A stretch of DNA of 64,000 nucleotides from Halobellus sp. LT62 (GCF_037031285.1 NZ_JAYEZO010000002.1:620001-684000); one strand, 5' to 3'; numbered from the stretch's first letter, positions 36,568 to 45,850 are shown. The notes: generated by a model from the sequence alone, not told the origin. Numbers and translations: made by a program.

Positions 36568-37128
36568 ATGAACCACAAACCCGTACTCATAGCTGTAGTA
36601 TTGCTCGCGCTGCTCGTCGCGCCACCAGCGGCGGCACAAGCGATCGACCAACCGAACAACTCGACGGCCACACCCCAAAGTCAGGACAACTCCACCGCGA
36701 TCCTCGCGCTCGACGGGCGTACGGATCTCGTCGAGAAATCCTACGATCGAGACGCTGGCGTGCTCACGCTGACGTTCGAGTCTCAACGCTACGCCCCAGT
36801 CCAACTGCTCGTCATCGAGGACACGGATGCCTCGACCGGCTCCGCGTCGTTCCAAACCGCGAACCTGAATCCCGGTGAACGGACGGAGGTACAGATCGAA
36901 GCGCCCCCGAACTCTCGGGTCTGGATCTCGACGGATCTCTCACGAGAGAACGGCGAACTCCACTTCGTCAAAACGACGGAAGGCTCGGCGCTGCTCTCTG
37001 GCCCGTGGTCGGGCGCTGACGTCCGCGACGCTGGCGCGGCCTCCGCGGCGGGCGTCGCGCTGATGGTCCTGTACAGGCTCGTGCTTGAACGCTCTGCGGT
37101 CAACAAAGACGGGGAGCGTGTCGCGTAA
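36568..37128 (+). CDS. Conserved pleolipovirus membrane protein (secreted, C-terminal helix)
   Basis: 186 aa. Signal peptide (MNHKPVLIAVVLLALLVAPP), Asn/Thr-rich stretch, a beta-sandwich-like region (about 50-140), then a C-terminal hydrophobic helix (AGAASAAGVALMVLYRLVL). Position after the spike matches a conserved ORF of the pleolipovirus core. The stop overlaps the next start (TAATG). Confidence 0.7.
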   Translation: MNHKPVLIAVVLLALLVAPPAAAQAIDQPNNSTATPQSQDNSTAILALDGRTDLVEKSYDRDAGVLTLTFESQRYAPVQLLVIEDTDASTGSASFQTANLNPGERTEVQIEAPPNSRVWISTDLSRENGELHFVKTTEGSALLSGPWSGADVRDAGAASAAGVALMVLYRLVLERSAVNKDGERVA

Positions 37129-37958
37129 TGACTGAACAATCCGATTCACAGAACGATCCCAAAGAGACCACGGCTGAGGAGACGCGCACGGGTCACTCAG
37201 ACCGCCCTGACGACCCACGATGGTTTCGGGCGCTCGTCTGGCTCGTCGTCCGTGGGAAGTACCTCCTCGGCGGTGTTGCACTGGTCGCGGTCGCCGTCCT
37301 GCTCGTGACCGGAACGGATGTTCCTCGAACCGTCAAAGTCGGCGGAATCGCGTTCATCATTTCGACGTTCACCCTCGGAAGATGGACCGCTGGCCGCGCT
37401 GCTGATCTGTTCGACGGCCCCGGCTGGGTCTGGCTCGTCGACGTCGACTTACTCGATCTCGACGGTGCCGGAATCTACCGCTGGCCTCGCCCCCGCTGGA
37501 AAGAGGTCGACGTCGTCGACGGGCAACTCTACTGGTCCAGTCCGTCGCTCGCGTTCGGGAAGAACGTAAATCTCGACGAGAACACAGTCAGCGGCGTCTG
37601 GCCCGGAACACTCGACGATCGAGAGCTGATGACTGCGCTGTCGAAGGTCCACGAGCTGCGGAACGTCCTCGAAGAAGACGCCCAGCGCGGGTTCGCGATC
37701 GAGACTCAAGTGTTCTCGATCGTCCGATCTGCCACGAGGCAAGCGGTCCTCTCCGTGGTCCAGACCTTCGAGAAGTCGACCCTTCCGGATCGAGGCGAGT
37801 CGATCAATCGCGCGATCGACGACGCCATTGAACAGTTCGATCTCGACCGCCACGTGCAGGGTCGCAACGATGACCCGCTCGACGACTTCGAGGACAAGAT
37901 CGAATCAGCTGCGGACGCATCTGCCTCGAAGCAAACGGAGGCCGCTGCCGATGACTGA
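37128..37958 (+). CDS. Conserved pleolipovirus protein with two N-terminal helices
   Basis: 276 aa. Acidic N-terminus, two TM helices (about 43-61 and 66-85), then a cytosolic domain with the conserved run [17 protein letters not shown] (about 96-112) and a helical C-terminal half. It sits between the secreted membrane protein and the NTPase, as in the pleolipovirus gene order. Overlaps the NTPase start by 8 bp. Probably an assembly factor (inference). Confidence 0.72.
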   Translation: MTEQSDSQNDPKETTAEETRTGHSDRPDDPRWFRALVWLVVRGKYLLGGVALVAVAVLLVTGTDVPRTVKVGGIAFIISTFTLGRWTAGRAADLFDGPGWVWLVDVDLLDLDGAGIYRWPRPRWKEVDVVDGQLYWSSPSLAFGKNVNLDENTVSGVWPGTLDDRELMTALSKVHELRNVLEEDAQRGFAIETQVFSIVRSATRQAVLSVVQTFEKSTLPDRGESINRAIDDAIEQFDLDRHVQGRNDDPLDDFEDKIESAADASASKQTEAAADD

Positions 37959-38922
37959 CGTCGACGAACGCCTACTTACGGCTGCAAAGCTCTTCGAGCA
38001 AGCGCGTGGTCGGATGGACAACGAAGCTGGCCTACTCTCACACGCTGGGCTTCCGCTTTCTCAAGAGGATCACGACGTCCTCTCATTCCTCCACGACGAA
38101 CCGATCAGTGAGGAGCTTGGCGCGTTCGAGGAGACGCAGCTCGGCCAAGTCGTTGACGCACACCTTCGAACGGAGAGCGCCACCAAAGCGGTCAAACAGG
38201 GCGACGGCGAAGCGATGTCGTATCTCGTCGGGATTACTGAACAGGATCTCGACGCCAGCGCCCTCACACTCCCGGCTTCAATCCTCGACGAACTCGATCG
38301 CGACGGCGCATTAACGACGGTGCTCGCTGCTGGTGATCCGAACACGGGGAAGACTAATTCCGCGTGGCTCCTCGTCGAACTCGGTCGGACGCTCTGGGAT
38401 GATCTACTCGTCCTGAGCAACGCCCGCGCGGGGATCGTCGACGAACGGGTGACGACCTGCCACGATCTCGCGCTGTCCCTGCTGGAGAACCGCGACGTTC
38501 CGAAAGCAGTCGTGATCGATGAGGGCTCGACCCACTTCGACGCACGGACAAACTCCCGCGACGTCGCGACCCAGTGGTCGCCGCTGCTCAAGCGGATGAG
38601 CAAACTCGGCGTTGAGCTTGTCATCGTGATCGGTCACACGGGGAAGGACGTCGATCCGGAGATGAAGCGGCTCACGTCGCTGGCGTTCTACAAGACGGAA
38701 CCGAAAACGATCGACTTCTACCGTGAGTGGCCCGCGAACTCGGATCGACCGACAGATCAATTGTTCGGTGGCTCGGTCGAATCACTCGAAGCGACATCGG
38801 TAGCGTACGATCCCGACGAACCGGCTCCGTGGAGTTGGAACCTCCGCTCGAACCTGTTCGATCTCGACCTCTCTTGGCCCGCGCTCTTAGCAGAGCTTCA
38901 AGATCGTGGCCCAACCGAGTGA
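37951..38922 (+). CDS. VP8-like P-loop NTPase of a pleolipovirus
   Basis: 323 aa. Walker A GDPNTGKT (128-135), Walker B AVVIDE (186-191), and a DTIGH-like sensor ([10 protein letters not shown], about 227-236). The FtsK/HerA-like or AAA-type fold is typical of the putative NTPase conserved in pleolipoviruses. It would power genome handling or assembly. Last gene of the structural operon. The 183-bp GC-rich stretch after it holds only short repeats of GCCCGGAAC. Confidence 0.75.
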   Translation: MTDVDERLLTAAKLFEQARGRMDNEAGLLSHAGLPLSQEDHDVLSFLHDEPISEELGAFEETQLGQVVDAHLRTESATKAVKQGDGEAMSYLVGITEQDLDASALTLPASILDELDRDGALTTVLAAGDPNTGKTNSAWLLVELGRTLWDDLLVLSNARAGIVDERVTTCHDLALSLLENRDVPKAVVIDEGSTHFDARTNSRDVATQWSPLLKRMSKLGVELVIVIGHTGKDVDPEMKRLTSLAFYKTEPKTIDFYREWPANSDRPTDQLFGGSVESLEATSVAYDPDEPAPWSWNLRSNLFDLDLSWPALLAELQDRGPTE

Positions 38923-39105
38923 GGCCCACTCTCCTCCGGGGCGGTTCCTCGTGACTGCGGTCGCGGGCAAGCGTGACCGGAGCGAAACGCAACGGACCCA
39001 GCGTATGCCCGGAACGGCGGTAGCCGCACGCCCGGAACGTGGCCGTACCGTCGAGTGGAGGGATTTTTGAAGTACTCCCTATTCATTCGTAGGTACTTTG
39101 GTATC

Positions 39106-39447
39106 TCACCTCAAGTCCTGTGCTATCTGGGCTTTCACTGCCATTTTACAAGCTTTCAGCCAAGCTTTTTCAGACTTTTCAGGGAGAATTCCAATATCGT
39201 CTCCTTTGGGTACAGTTTCATTGTTTAGGACCCGTTGTGCTGATATCTTCTGAGGATTATCCCAACCAGCATCTGCCAAGTAGACTATTACCTCTTCATT
39301 CCTCGAGTCATAGAGAAAGAACGACTGATCCCCGTGTATACCTTCAAAATAGCTTACGTAGGAATATTTTCCATAGTCGATCTCAGGTGGTTCTCCACAC
39401 TCTTCTACGTGGATGTTTTTTATCGTACAGATTTCTTCTCCGGTCAT
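39106..39447 (-). CDS. AT-rich cargo gene, unknown
   Basis: 113-aa acidic soluble protein (MTGEEICTIKNIHVEECGEP ...), no recognised family, no TM and no nucleotidyltransferase motif. It is divergent from the HEPN-like gene with only 61 bp between starts. AT-rich codon use sets both apart from the viral core. It may be an immunity or partner protein of the HEPN gene (speculative). Confidence 0.6.
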   Translation of the reverse strand: MTGEEICTIKNIHVEECGEPPEIDYGKYSYVSYFEGIHGDQSFFLYDSRNEEVIVYLADAGWDNPQKISAQRVLNNETVPKGDDIGILPEKSEKAWLKACKMAVKAQIAQDLR

Positions 39448-39508
39448 TGATGGTCTCGATATGTTGTAGTAATTACTTAATGGATTGGTAAAAGAGATTT
39501 ATCGTACT

Positions 39509-40222
39509 ATGGTTGAACTGAATGGTTTGTCGAGTCGGGAGTTGGAACTACTGAAAGATTTCATTACACAAACTCACGATTCAGAGCTTGATAGCGTAGC
39601 AACTGTTCTTACTACTCAAGAATCAACATTTGAGGGGTCCTTTGGCTCCGGTTTACCTGACCTTTTGTACTACCTTTCGGATACAGTCTCGAATACCGAC
39701 CGTCAAGTAATGCGATTAAACGAAATGCGCAAAAACATTCAGGAAATCGTCGAGGGTTCCCTTCCTGAGCGAGATCTGCCAGAGGACGCAAAGATCAGCT
39801 CTAAGGAACTTCACTGGTTAGCGATTAACTCTGAACTGATCTCATTTTATAGCCAAGTAGGTGTATTGATAGAGGAATTTTCAACTGAACTTATTCTGAA
39901 TGATGTGGTTGATTCTAACCGTAGAAGTAATCGGGTTGAACGGGATATAGCTAATAAATCTCAGTCGCAGCGTGAGTGGTTATTGTTTGTAACCGGAGTC
40001 ATTGACAGTGGAGAAAAAGATCAACTTCGGGACACATATCGGAAAAGAAACAAGCTGGTTCATAATGCCGATGTGACCGAAATAATTGAAGATGTTGATG
40101 AAATAAATTCAGAGATTTCAAGCGCTTGGGACACTGTAAATTACCTTCATAGGAAATTGTATGGTGTCGAAATGAGGTTTCGAATCAGTGAGACACTTAT
40201 CGGCAATGACTTCCCAGACTAA
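39509..40222 (+). CDS. HEPN-like putative ribonuclease (provirus cargo)
   Basis: 237 aa from ATG 39509; a TTG at 39485 is a weaker start. Predicted all-helical. The C-terminal part contains YRKRNKLVH with R180-x4-H185, the Rx4-6H active-site motif of HEPN RNases, inside a long helix typical of the fold. HEPN proteins occur in toxin-antitoxin and anti-virus systems. The divergent 39106-39447 gene lacks an MNT-type signature, so a classic HEPN-MNT pair is not supported. AT-rich, like hamAB. Confidence 0.55.
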   Translation: MVELNGLSSRELELLKDFITQTHDSELDSVATVLTTQESTFEGSFGSGLPDLLYYLSDTVSNTDRQVMRLNEMRKNIQEIVEGSLPERDLPEDAKISSKELHWLAINSELISFYSQVGVLIEEFSTELILNDVVDSNRRSNRVERDIANKSQSQREWLLFVTGVIDSGEKDQLRDTYRKRNKLVHNADVTEIIEDVDEINSEISSAWDTVNYLHRKLYGVEMRFRISETLIGNDFPD

Positions 40223-40353
40223 TTTTTCAAAATTTAGGCCCTGTTGACATCCTTGTTCCTATAAAATATTCTCGATGAACAGGCGTCACATTTCGCTCAC
40301 CCACCTGCCCCCCTACCCATATGACCTTCTATATGGGTGGTCGCTAGTGGATT

Positions 40354-40382
40354 GCGCGGCCCCTCCTTGCGGGGGGTCGCGC
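40354..40382. terminator. Strong hairpin between convergent cargo and repressor genes
   Basis: GCGCGGCCCCTC (40354-40365) pairs with GGGGGTCGCGC downstream (to 40382) around a tiny loop, giving about 12 bp with GU pairs. It lies in the 179-bp convergent gap. A perfect 8-bp inverted repeat, ACCCATAT (40315-40322)/ATATGGGT (40331-40338), precedes it. Likely a transcription stop for one or both genes; the second repeat could be an operator. Confidence 0.45.
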
Positions 40383-40401
40383 AACTCTACTCTGACGACG
40401 A

Positions 40402-40692
40402 TTAGTATTTCCTCATAGGCCACCTTCTAAGGTGCCCAGCATCGAGATCGCCGCGCAGATACGCCAATCCTTCTGAGGTGATTTCATACATATCGCTGTA
40501 GATCGGAGCAATCAGTTCTCTTCGAGTTAGCTCCTCACATCTTTCCCGGACGTGTGCTCGTGAAACCTTCAATTTACTAAATCGAGAATCGGATACCATT
40601 GTTCGAGGGCTTGCCCATCCTTCCTCGGAAAGATGTTCTAGTATACGTTCATCGACCTGCTGCATCCAATTTGCCGATTTTCTAGCTTTCAT
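40402..40692 (-). CDS. Winged-helix repressor, PhiH1-like, copy 2
   Basis: 96 aa winged helix-turn-helix (KVSRAHVRERCEELTRRELI as recognition region, then YEITSEGLAYL wing). It is a paralogue of 40693-40980, both ending ..YLxGxLDAGxL. The ATG directly follows the upstream TAA (TAAATG), so it is coupled. Such phiH1-type repressors control lysogeny in haloarchaeal proviruses. Confidence 0.82.
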   Translation of the reverse strand: MKARKSANWMQQVDERILEHLSEEGWASPRTMVSDSRFSKLKVSRAHVRERCEELTRRELIAPIYSDMYEITSEGLAYLRGDLDAGHLRRWPMRKY

Positions 40693-40980
40693 TTATGCCA
40701 TCGTAGACCCACGTTCTTCATTCGATTCCGACAGGTCACCAGCGTCTAGATTACCTTCGAGATATTCCTCACCAGAATCTGTGAGTACATACACGCCATT
40801 CTCCAGTTCTTGGAGCAGCCCGTGACTTGCAAGCTTCTTCAGCCTGCGTGAGACTTGAGATCGGGAGACTCGGATGTATCTATGGTTAGCGAGCTTGGTC
40901 GCAGATCCTGAATCTTCCTCGCGAATTATCTCCAGTATTCGGTCATCCCAGAGAGTCATCCAAGCGGCAGATTTCCGCAT
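40693..40980 (-). CDS. Winged-helix repressor, PhiH1-like, copy 1
   Basis: 95 aa winged helix-turn-helix (RVSRSQVSRRLKKLASHGLL, YVLTDSGEEYLEGNLDAG). First gene of the minus-strand repressor pair and divergent from the integrase operon. Its promoter likely uses GGTATAATTAAACC (minus strand, 41006-41019). Probably the main lysogeny repressor acting on the palindrome at 41063-41076 (inference). Confidence 0.85.
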   Translation of the reverse strand: MRKSAAWMTLWDDRILEIIREEDSGSATKLANHRYIRVSRSQVSRRLKKLASHGLLQELENGVYVLTDSGEEYLEGNLDAGDLSESNEERGSTMA

Positions 40981-41062
40981 TCAATTGTGTGTATACAGCC
41001 ACACCGGTTTAATTATACCACATTGAGTACAGAAGAACTAAATAGCCAAATAATTCCAATCC

Positions 41063-41195
41063 GTGCATTTATGCACAATGGGGGTATAGGTGGATCTGCG
41101 AAGCCACTGGGTAGGATACTGATGACTCTGGCCGGCTGGTAGAAGCCGGGACCGTGCTAGGACACGGCCCCGATAAGGTGGCTTCGTTCCTCGTG
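41063..41195 (+). promoter_or_regulatory. Operator-like palindrome and structured leader of the integrase operon
   Basis: GTGCAT-TT-ATGCAC (41063-41076) embeds a TATA-like TTTATG and predicts a start near 41098. The leader then folds: a perfect 9-bp outer helix CGAAGCCAC (41099-41107)/GTGGCTTCG (41178-41186) encloses CCGGCT/AGCCGG (41132-41137, 41144-41149) and CCGTG/CACGG (41152-41156, 41163-41167), a three-way-junction-like structure ending 10 bp before the first gene. It could control int expression or bind a recombination factor. Confidence 0.5.
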
Positions 41196-41462
41196 ATGAG
41201 TGAAGCCAGCAATACGGGCAAAGCCCGCACGGATTCGAAGGCGCTACAGTTTGAAAACAACTCTGATCAGTCCGACGACGACCCAGCAACGCAGCTGGTG
41301 GTTGAAGAACACCTACACGTCACTGTCGATTACAGTGGCAATCCCGTCGGCCTCTATCGAGACTCAGAACCGGCGATGATCGCGGCGAACTCTGAGAACG
41401 AAAACCGGGTCGCTGGCGTCTGGATGGACGTACCGCTACTCGTGGAGGATACCGATGAGTGA
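41196..41462 (+). CDS. Small integrase-associated protein
   Basis: 88 aa from ATG 41196 (MSEASNTGKARTDSKALQ). Acidic, with a compact beta-rich domain (EHLHVTVDYSGNPVGLY ... VAGVWMDVPLLVED). It overlaps the integrase start by 8 bp. Short ORFs in this position accompany SNJ2-type integrases and are reported to affect excision, so a recombination-directionality role is plausible but unproven. Confidence 0.68.
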   Translation: MSEASNTGKARTDSKALQFENNSDQSDDDPATQLVVEEHLHVTVDYSGNPVGLYRDSEPAMIAANSENENRVAGVWMDVPLLVEDTDE

Positions 41463-42483
41463 CGATCTCCGAGACGTCGCTCCGAGCGTCGCAAAGGACA
41501 TTTACCTACAACAGCGTTGGGATGATCTCAGCGACGCGACGCGGCAAAGTCACGGCTATCGAATCCAGGCGTTCGTCGACTGGCTCGACGAGCAGGGCAT
41601 TTCGAGTATGGCCGAAGTTGACGGGCTGACGATCCACAATTACCGTGTCGATCGTCGAGAGAATGACGATCTGAAAAAGGTCTCTCTCCAGGGCCAGATC
41701 TCGACCATTCGGCAGTTCCTTCGCGTGCTCGCGTCAGTCGAAGCCGCTGATCCTGATGTCGCAGAGAAAATCCTCCTCCCTACAGTCCGGAAGGGAGAGG
41801 ATGTCAACGAGGAGCTGCTTGAAACTGCTCGCGCGCGTACGCTTCTCGAATATCTCAATCGGTACAAGTACGCATCTCGGGAGCACGTCGAACTCCTCTT
41901 GATGTGGAGACTGTCGGCTCGTCGAGGCGGGATCCGTGCGCTCGATCTCCGTGATTTCGACGATGATGACGACTCTCCGGTCCTCAAGTTCCGGCACCGT
42001 CCGGAGTCGGATACGCCGCTGAAGAACGGGAAGTGGTCGGAACGGGACTGTCTGGTGAAGAGCGAGAAACTGGCGCAGGTCCTTCGTGATTACATCGACG
42101 GTCCTCGGAGGAGGACCTTCGACGACTACGACCGTGCTCCGCTGCTGACGACGCAGTACGGACGGGTGGCTCTGGGTACGATCAAGCAGGATATGTACCG
42201 GATCACTCGCCCATGCAAGTACGGCGTGGAGTGTCCGCACGATCGCGACCCGGAGGAGTGTGACGCGGCGCGACACGATGGCGCGAGTACCTGCCCCTCG
42301 TCCCGATCTCCCCACAAGGTTCGGACGGGTTCGCTTACTGCTCACCTCGATGCTGGCACGCCGAAGGCAGTATTGAGTGATCGAGCTGACGCGACGGAAG
42401 ACACACTTGACCGACATTATGATCAGGCGTCGAAGCGCGAGCAAATGCTTCGTCGAAAGGACTTCATTGCGGAGGATCTATGA
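41455..42483 (+). CDS. int: Tyrosine integrase of the provirus
   Basis: 342 aa. N-terminal SAM-like core-binding domain (about 10-110). Catalytic domain with the first Arg in LSARRGGIRALDL (R157), HxxR as H287-K-V-R290, and nucleophile Tyr in DRHYDQ (Y322). A Cys/His insert (C254, C260, H262, C269, C280) is typical of haloarchaeal SNJ2-type integrases. It lies 53 bp from attR and catalyses integration at tRNA-Ile. All catalytic residues are present. Confidence 0.92.
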   Translation: MSDDLRDVAPSVAKDIYLQQRWDDLSDATRQSHGYRIQAFVDWLDEQGISSMAEVDGLTIHNYRVDRRENDDLKKVSLQGQISTIRQFLRVLASVEAADPDVAEKILLPTVRKGEDVNEELLETARARTLLEYLNRYKYASREHVELLLMWRLSARRGGIRALDLRDFDDDDDSPVLKFRHRPESDTPLKNGKWSERDCLVKSEKLAQVLRDYIDGPRRRTFDDYDRAPLLTTQYGRVALGTIKQDMYRITRPCKYGVECPHDRDPEECDAARHDGASTCPSSRSPHKVRTGSLTAHLDAGTPKAVLSDRADATEDTLDRHYDQASKREQMLRRKDFIAEDL

Positions 42484-42535
42484 TCAAAAATCGCATTACT
42501 GCTTGGGGGTCGAATCGGAATCGCACTAATCAGAC

Positions 42536-42616
42536 TCCGCGTTGGCCCATATCGATCCATCCCCGCGATGGGTCGGGTGATTTGGGGCCGTACAACTCCC
42601 CAGCCACCCAACTTCG
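42536..42616. repeat. attR, 81-bp direct repeat
   Basis: Second perfect copy of the attachment repeat; it begins with the 3'-terminal 14 nt of tRNA-Ile without the rest of the gene. Marks the right end of the provirus, 53 bp after the integrase stop. Confidence 0.96.
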
Positions 42617-42719
42617 TGCGATAACCATACTCGCGAGCCGCCGCTATACTCGAAACAGACGTGAAGTTTTCACAAAGATTCGAGACGGGCCTACTCAGGA
42701 TGAACTCCCCCTTCGACAG

Positions 42720-45578
42720 TCAGATGTCCGTCCCCTCGAGGACGGATCCGATAACCGTTTCCTGTGCCTTTCGTAGCCGATAGTGCATCGTCGGCCCCGA
42801 GATATCGAAGGTTTCGGAGATCTCTTCGAGGGTGCTCTCGCGGGGCCACGCGTAGTATCCGCGAGCGTAGGTCGCTTTCAACGCAGACCGTTGTTTCTCC
42901 GTGAGCTGTTCTGTGACGCGGTTTCGCAACTCGGCCGCCGTTCGCGCCGGCCGATCGACGTGGCGTTTGCTGACTAACTCTATCGATGGAGCGACCGACT
43001 GCAGGTCGGCGTAGAGTGTGCTGATGTCGACTTCGGACGGTAACTCCGCGCGGATCGAGATGTCGCCGTCAGCCGCGCGTGCATCTCGTATCGACCCGCC
43101 GTAATCCGTGAGGATGTCCAGTGGGACCTGACACTCCTCGTTCAGATGGGCCTCTAGCATCGCCCGTTTCGCTGTCGTTCCGTCTCGAACGATGCGACAG
43201 GTGGTGATCAACGGATCCGCGGCTAATCGGTCACACACTGTGGCCGGGTCGCCTCCGTCGACCGTCACGTAATAGATCATCTCGCCCCTCTGCCCGGCGA
43301 TACGCCGTTCCAGCGTGAGCTCGCAGTCCAGATCTTCCGAGACGGTTCCGAACACGAACTCGGAATCCGGAATCCGGAACGACAGCGAAACGAGTGTGGC
43401 CGCGCTCAGAGAGCACTGGCTGTGGACTCGCTGGATCGCCAGGGCGATGCTTCGCCCGAGATCGGCGAGAACGTCCTGCTCCGTCTCGCTGATCGTGTGC
43501 GTCGGCGGCGCATAGACCACGAGCGCCCCGTATGTCAGGTCTGCCTTCGCGAGTGGGATCGCTGCGAGCGTCTGGTGGTCGTGGGCCAGTGCCGTCTCGC
43601 GTCTCACCGCCGGGAACGACTCCGACGTACTGACGTCGTCGACGACCTGCACCGTGCCGGTCTGAATCGCTTTCTGGGCGGGACCAGCCGGAGGCTCCGA
43701 GATGTCCTCGAAATACGAATCCTCGACACCGACTGCGGTCCGCACGTCGATGGTGACCTCGCCGGTCGGCGTTTCCGCCTTCCCGGCGATCCAAGCCGCT
43801 TGGTAGAGATTCGTTTCCGTCAGTTTCGCGCAGACTTCGGCTTCGATCTCCTTTCGGGTCTTGGTGTCCTGAAGCGCCTGTATGGTTTTCCGCACGATGT
43901 CGTTGACCCGCTGTAACTGTGCGAGCCTGTCGTGCTGTCGTTCGAGCGTCATCTCGTGTTCAATGCGCTCTGTGATGTCGCGGAAGACCCAGAGGCGACC
44001 GTAATGGGTCCCGTCATAGCCGATAACCGGTGCCGAGTATCGGTCCAACCATCGACCGTCGGTCAGTTCGATCGTATCCCGGCTTTGTTCCGTGGGATTG
44101 GCGTGCAGCCGTTCGACTCCCCGCATAAACTCATCCGGCTCGGCGAGCCGGTCACGGACCTGTTCGAGCAGTTGCTCCCCCGATTGCGCGGATACCGTCT
44201 CGGCCGACAGGTCCCAGATGTCCAGAAACCGATTGTTGTGATAGCGGACCGAGCGGTCGGTATCGACGAGCAGCAGGCCGTCGATCGTCGTTTCCGTTTG
44301 CGCCTCCAGAAGAGCCGTCTGATAGGCGAGTTCCCGCTCGTGCTCGACGCGCTCTGTGACGTCTGTCGCGATGCCGATGATCCGCTCGAGCTCTCCGTCC
44401 GTCTGCACCCCGACGGCCTCGTCGTGGATCCATCTGACGCTCCCGTCCGGTCGCACGATGCGATACTCCGTTTCGTAGGCATCGGGTTGGGTCCGCTGGT
44501 CGGCCAGTGCCCGCGAAACACGATCGCGGTCTTCCGGATGGATCGCTTCGACGAACGACGTCGGCTCCTCCCGGAGCGATTCGGTCGGCCGTCCCCAGAC
44601 CGCTTCGTAGGAGTCGCTGACGAATTCGATCTCGTCTTTATCCGGAGTGCTCATCCAGACGACGTCTGAGAGGTTCTCCTTGAGGTGCCGGAGTTTCTGC
44701 GTTCGCTCTCGTCGCCCGAGTTCGTAACTGATCCAGTCGCCGAGGAGTTCGACGAGAGTCACCTCCCACTCGGTGAACGCTGCGTCACGTGGTTCCGTAC
44801 TGTAGAAGCAAAACGTGCCATACGGCTTCCCGTCGACGGTCACGGGGGCCCCCAGATACGCGGCGATCCCCCAAGTCGGATCGGCGAGCGCGGGAGCTTG
44901 GGCCGCGACGTCGTCGAGCACGAGCGGGTCACCGGTGTCGAAGACGTGCTTGCAGTTCGGAAGCTCCTCGACCGGAACCGTCTCACCGGCCTCGAGATCC
45001 TCCCCAGTCGCGGCGGCAACCGCCTCGAACACGTAGTCTGATCCGTCGATGTGAGAGAACGTCGCGTACGTCGTCCCGATCGCTTGGCGCACGACTTCCA
45101 GAAGCGCCGTGATCTTTTGGTCGAACGATTCGCCGTTCCGCGTCGTGATCTCGTAGGCGGACCGAAACGTCGTCTCACGCGTTCGACGTTCTGTGATGTC
45201 GGTGTGGCTCACCGTCAGATATCGCTCGTCCTCGTGAATAGACGACTGCACCCGCATCCGGAACCATCGCGTGCGATCGGCCGCCTTGCTGGGATACTCG
45301 AACTCGAACTGATCGCGGTCGCCATCGAGCGTCGCGGCGATGCCGGCGGTAGCTCGCGCCGCGTCTTCGACTGCGACGCCGTCTGCGTCCTCGAGATGTG
45401 CCACGCCATCGCCCCCGAGCGTCTCCCGAAGCTGATGCTGTCGAGCGAACTCTTCCCACGGACGGTTCGTGGCCACCGTATTCCCGTCGGCGTCGAGAAC
45501 GGCCACACTGGACGATAGCGTATCGAAAACGGATCGAAACAGAGCTGATTCCGATCGTTGTTCCGAGCCAGTACTCAT
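42720..45578 (-). CDS. Multi-PAS/GAF sensor regulator with bacterio-opsin activator HTH
   Basis: 952 aa. PAS (about 10-130), GAF (about 150-285), PAS (about 300-415), PAS (about 420-545), GAF (about 565-700), bacterio-opsin-activator beta domain (about 725-870) and C-terminal HTH_10 (about 885-940, GYYAWPRESTLEEISETFDI). It senses small ligands, redox or light through PAS/GAF and regulates transcription directly, with no kinase domain. Target genes unknown. It starts ATG 45576-45578 and ends 104 bp from attR. Confidence 0.9.
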   Translation of the reverse strand: MSTGSEQRSESALFRSVFDTLSSSVAVLDADGNTVATNRPWEEFARQHQLRETLGGDGVAHLEDADGVAVEDAARATAGIAATLDGDRDQFEFEYPSKAADRTRWFRMRVQSSIHEDERYLTVSHTDITERRTRETTFRSAYEITTRNGESFDQKITALLEVVRQAIGTTYATFSHIDGSDYVFEAVAAATGEDLEAGETVPVEELPNCKHVFDTGDPLVLDDVAAQAPALADPTWGIAAYLGAPVTVDGKPYGTFCFYSTEPRDAAFTEWEVTLVELLGDWISYELGRRERTQKLRHLKENLSDVVWMSTPDKDEIEFVSDSYEAVWGRPTESLREEPTSFVEAIHPEDRDRVSRALADQRTQPDAYETEYRIVRPDGSVRWIHDEAVGVQTDGELERIIGIATDVTERVEHERELAYQTALLEAQTETTIDGLLLVDTDRSVRYHNNRFLDIWDLSAETVSAQSGEQLLEQVRDRLAEPDEFMRGVERLHANPTEQSRDTIELTDGRWLDRYSAPVIGYDGTHYGRLWVFRDITERIEHEMTLERQHDRLAQLQRVNDIVRKTIQALQDTKTRKEIEAEVCAKLTETNLYQAAWIAGKAETPTGEVTIDVRTAVGVEDSYFEDISEPPAGPAQKAIQTGTVQVVDDVSTSESFPAVRRETALAHDHQTLAAIPLAKADLTYGALVVYAPPTHTISETEQDVLADLGRSIALAIQRVHSQCSLSAATLVSLSFRIPDSEFVFGTVSEDLDCELTLERRIAGQRGEMIYYVTVDGGDPATVCDRLAADPLITTCRIVRDGTTAKRAMLEAHLNEECQVPLDILTDYGGSIRDARAADGDISIRAELPSEVDISTLYADLQSVAPSIELVSKRHVDRPARTAAELRNRVTEQLTEKQRSALKATYARGYYAWPRESTLEEISETFDISGPTMHYRLRKAQETVIGSVLEGTDI

Positions 45579-45850
45579 ACCCTCCTTCCGTAGTCGGATG
45601 ACTTAGCGTATTGGATTTAGATATCTAGAACCCGTTCCATCTGCCGTGTGAGCTGACCAACGGGAGAATAATGCGGCCACAGAGGATCTACGCCGAAGAT
45701 ATGTGTTACCGCTGTGAGTCTATGGCTAGCGGTTTTTAGATATGTAGAGAACGAGTTTACCCGTCCAGTCAATCGAGAGAACAGGCACGGAAGAACGAAA
45801 CCTCTCCGGTGGGGTATCGGCTTCCCGTTACCAAACACAAGATCACACCA

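Larger units (their letters stand above)
27306..42616 (+). mobile_element. Pleolipovirus-like provirus in tRNA-Ile carrying a Hachiman defence system
   Basis: 15.3 kb between perfect 81-bp direct repeats (27306-27386 and 42536-42616). Order: possible zinc-ribbon ORF, HUH Rep, hamB-hamA (minus), small cytosolic ORF, VP3-like, two small membrane ORFs, spike, small membrane ORF, two conserved ORFs, VP8-like NTPase, unknown gene (minus), HEPN-like gene, two winged-helix repressors (minus), accessory ORF, integrase. The membrane protein-spike-NTPase block is the pleolipovirus core. Integrase and tRNA targeting match the temperate betapleolipovirus type. All core genes look intact, so it could be inducible (inference). 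Confidence 0.88.

Noticed and set aside
39106-40222. Classic HEPN-MNT toxin-antitoxin pair
   Set aside because: The neighbouring 113-aa protein shows no nucleotidyltransferase motif and is divergent rather than co-transcribed.
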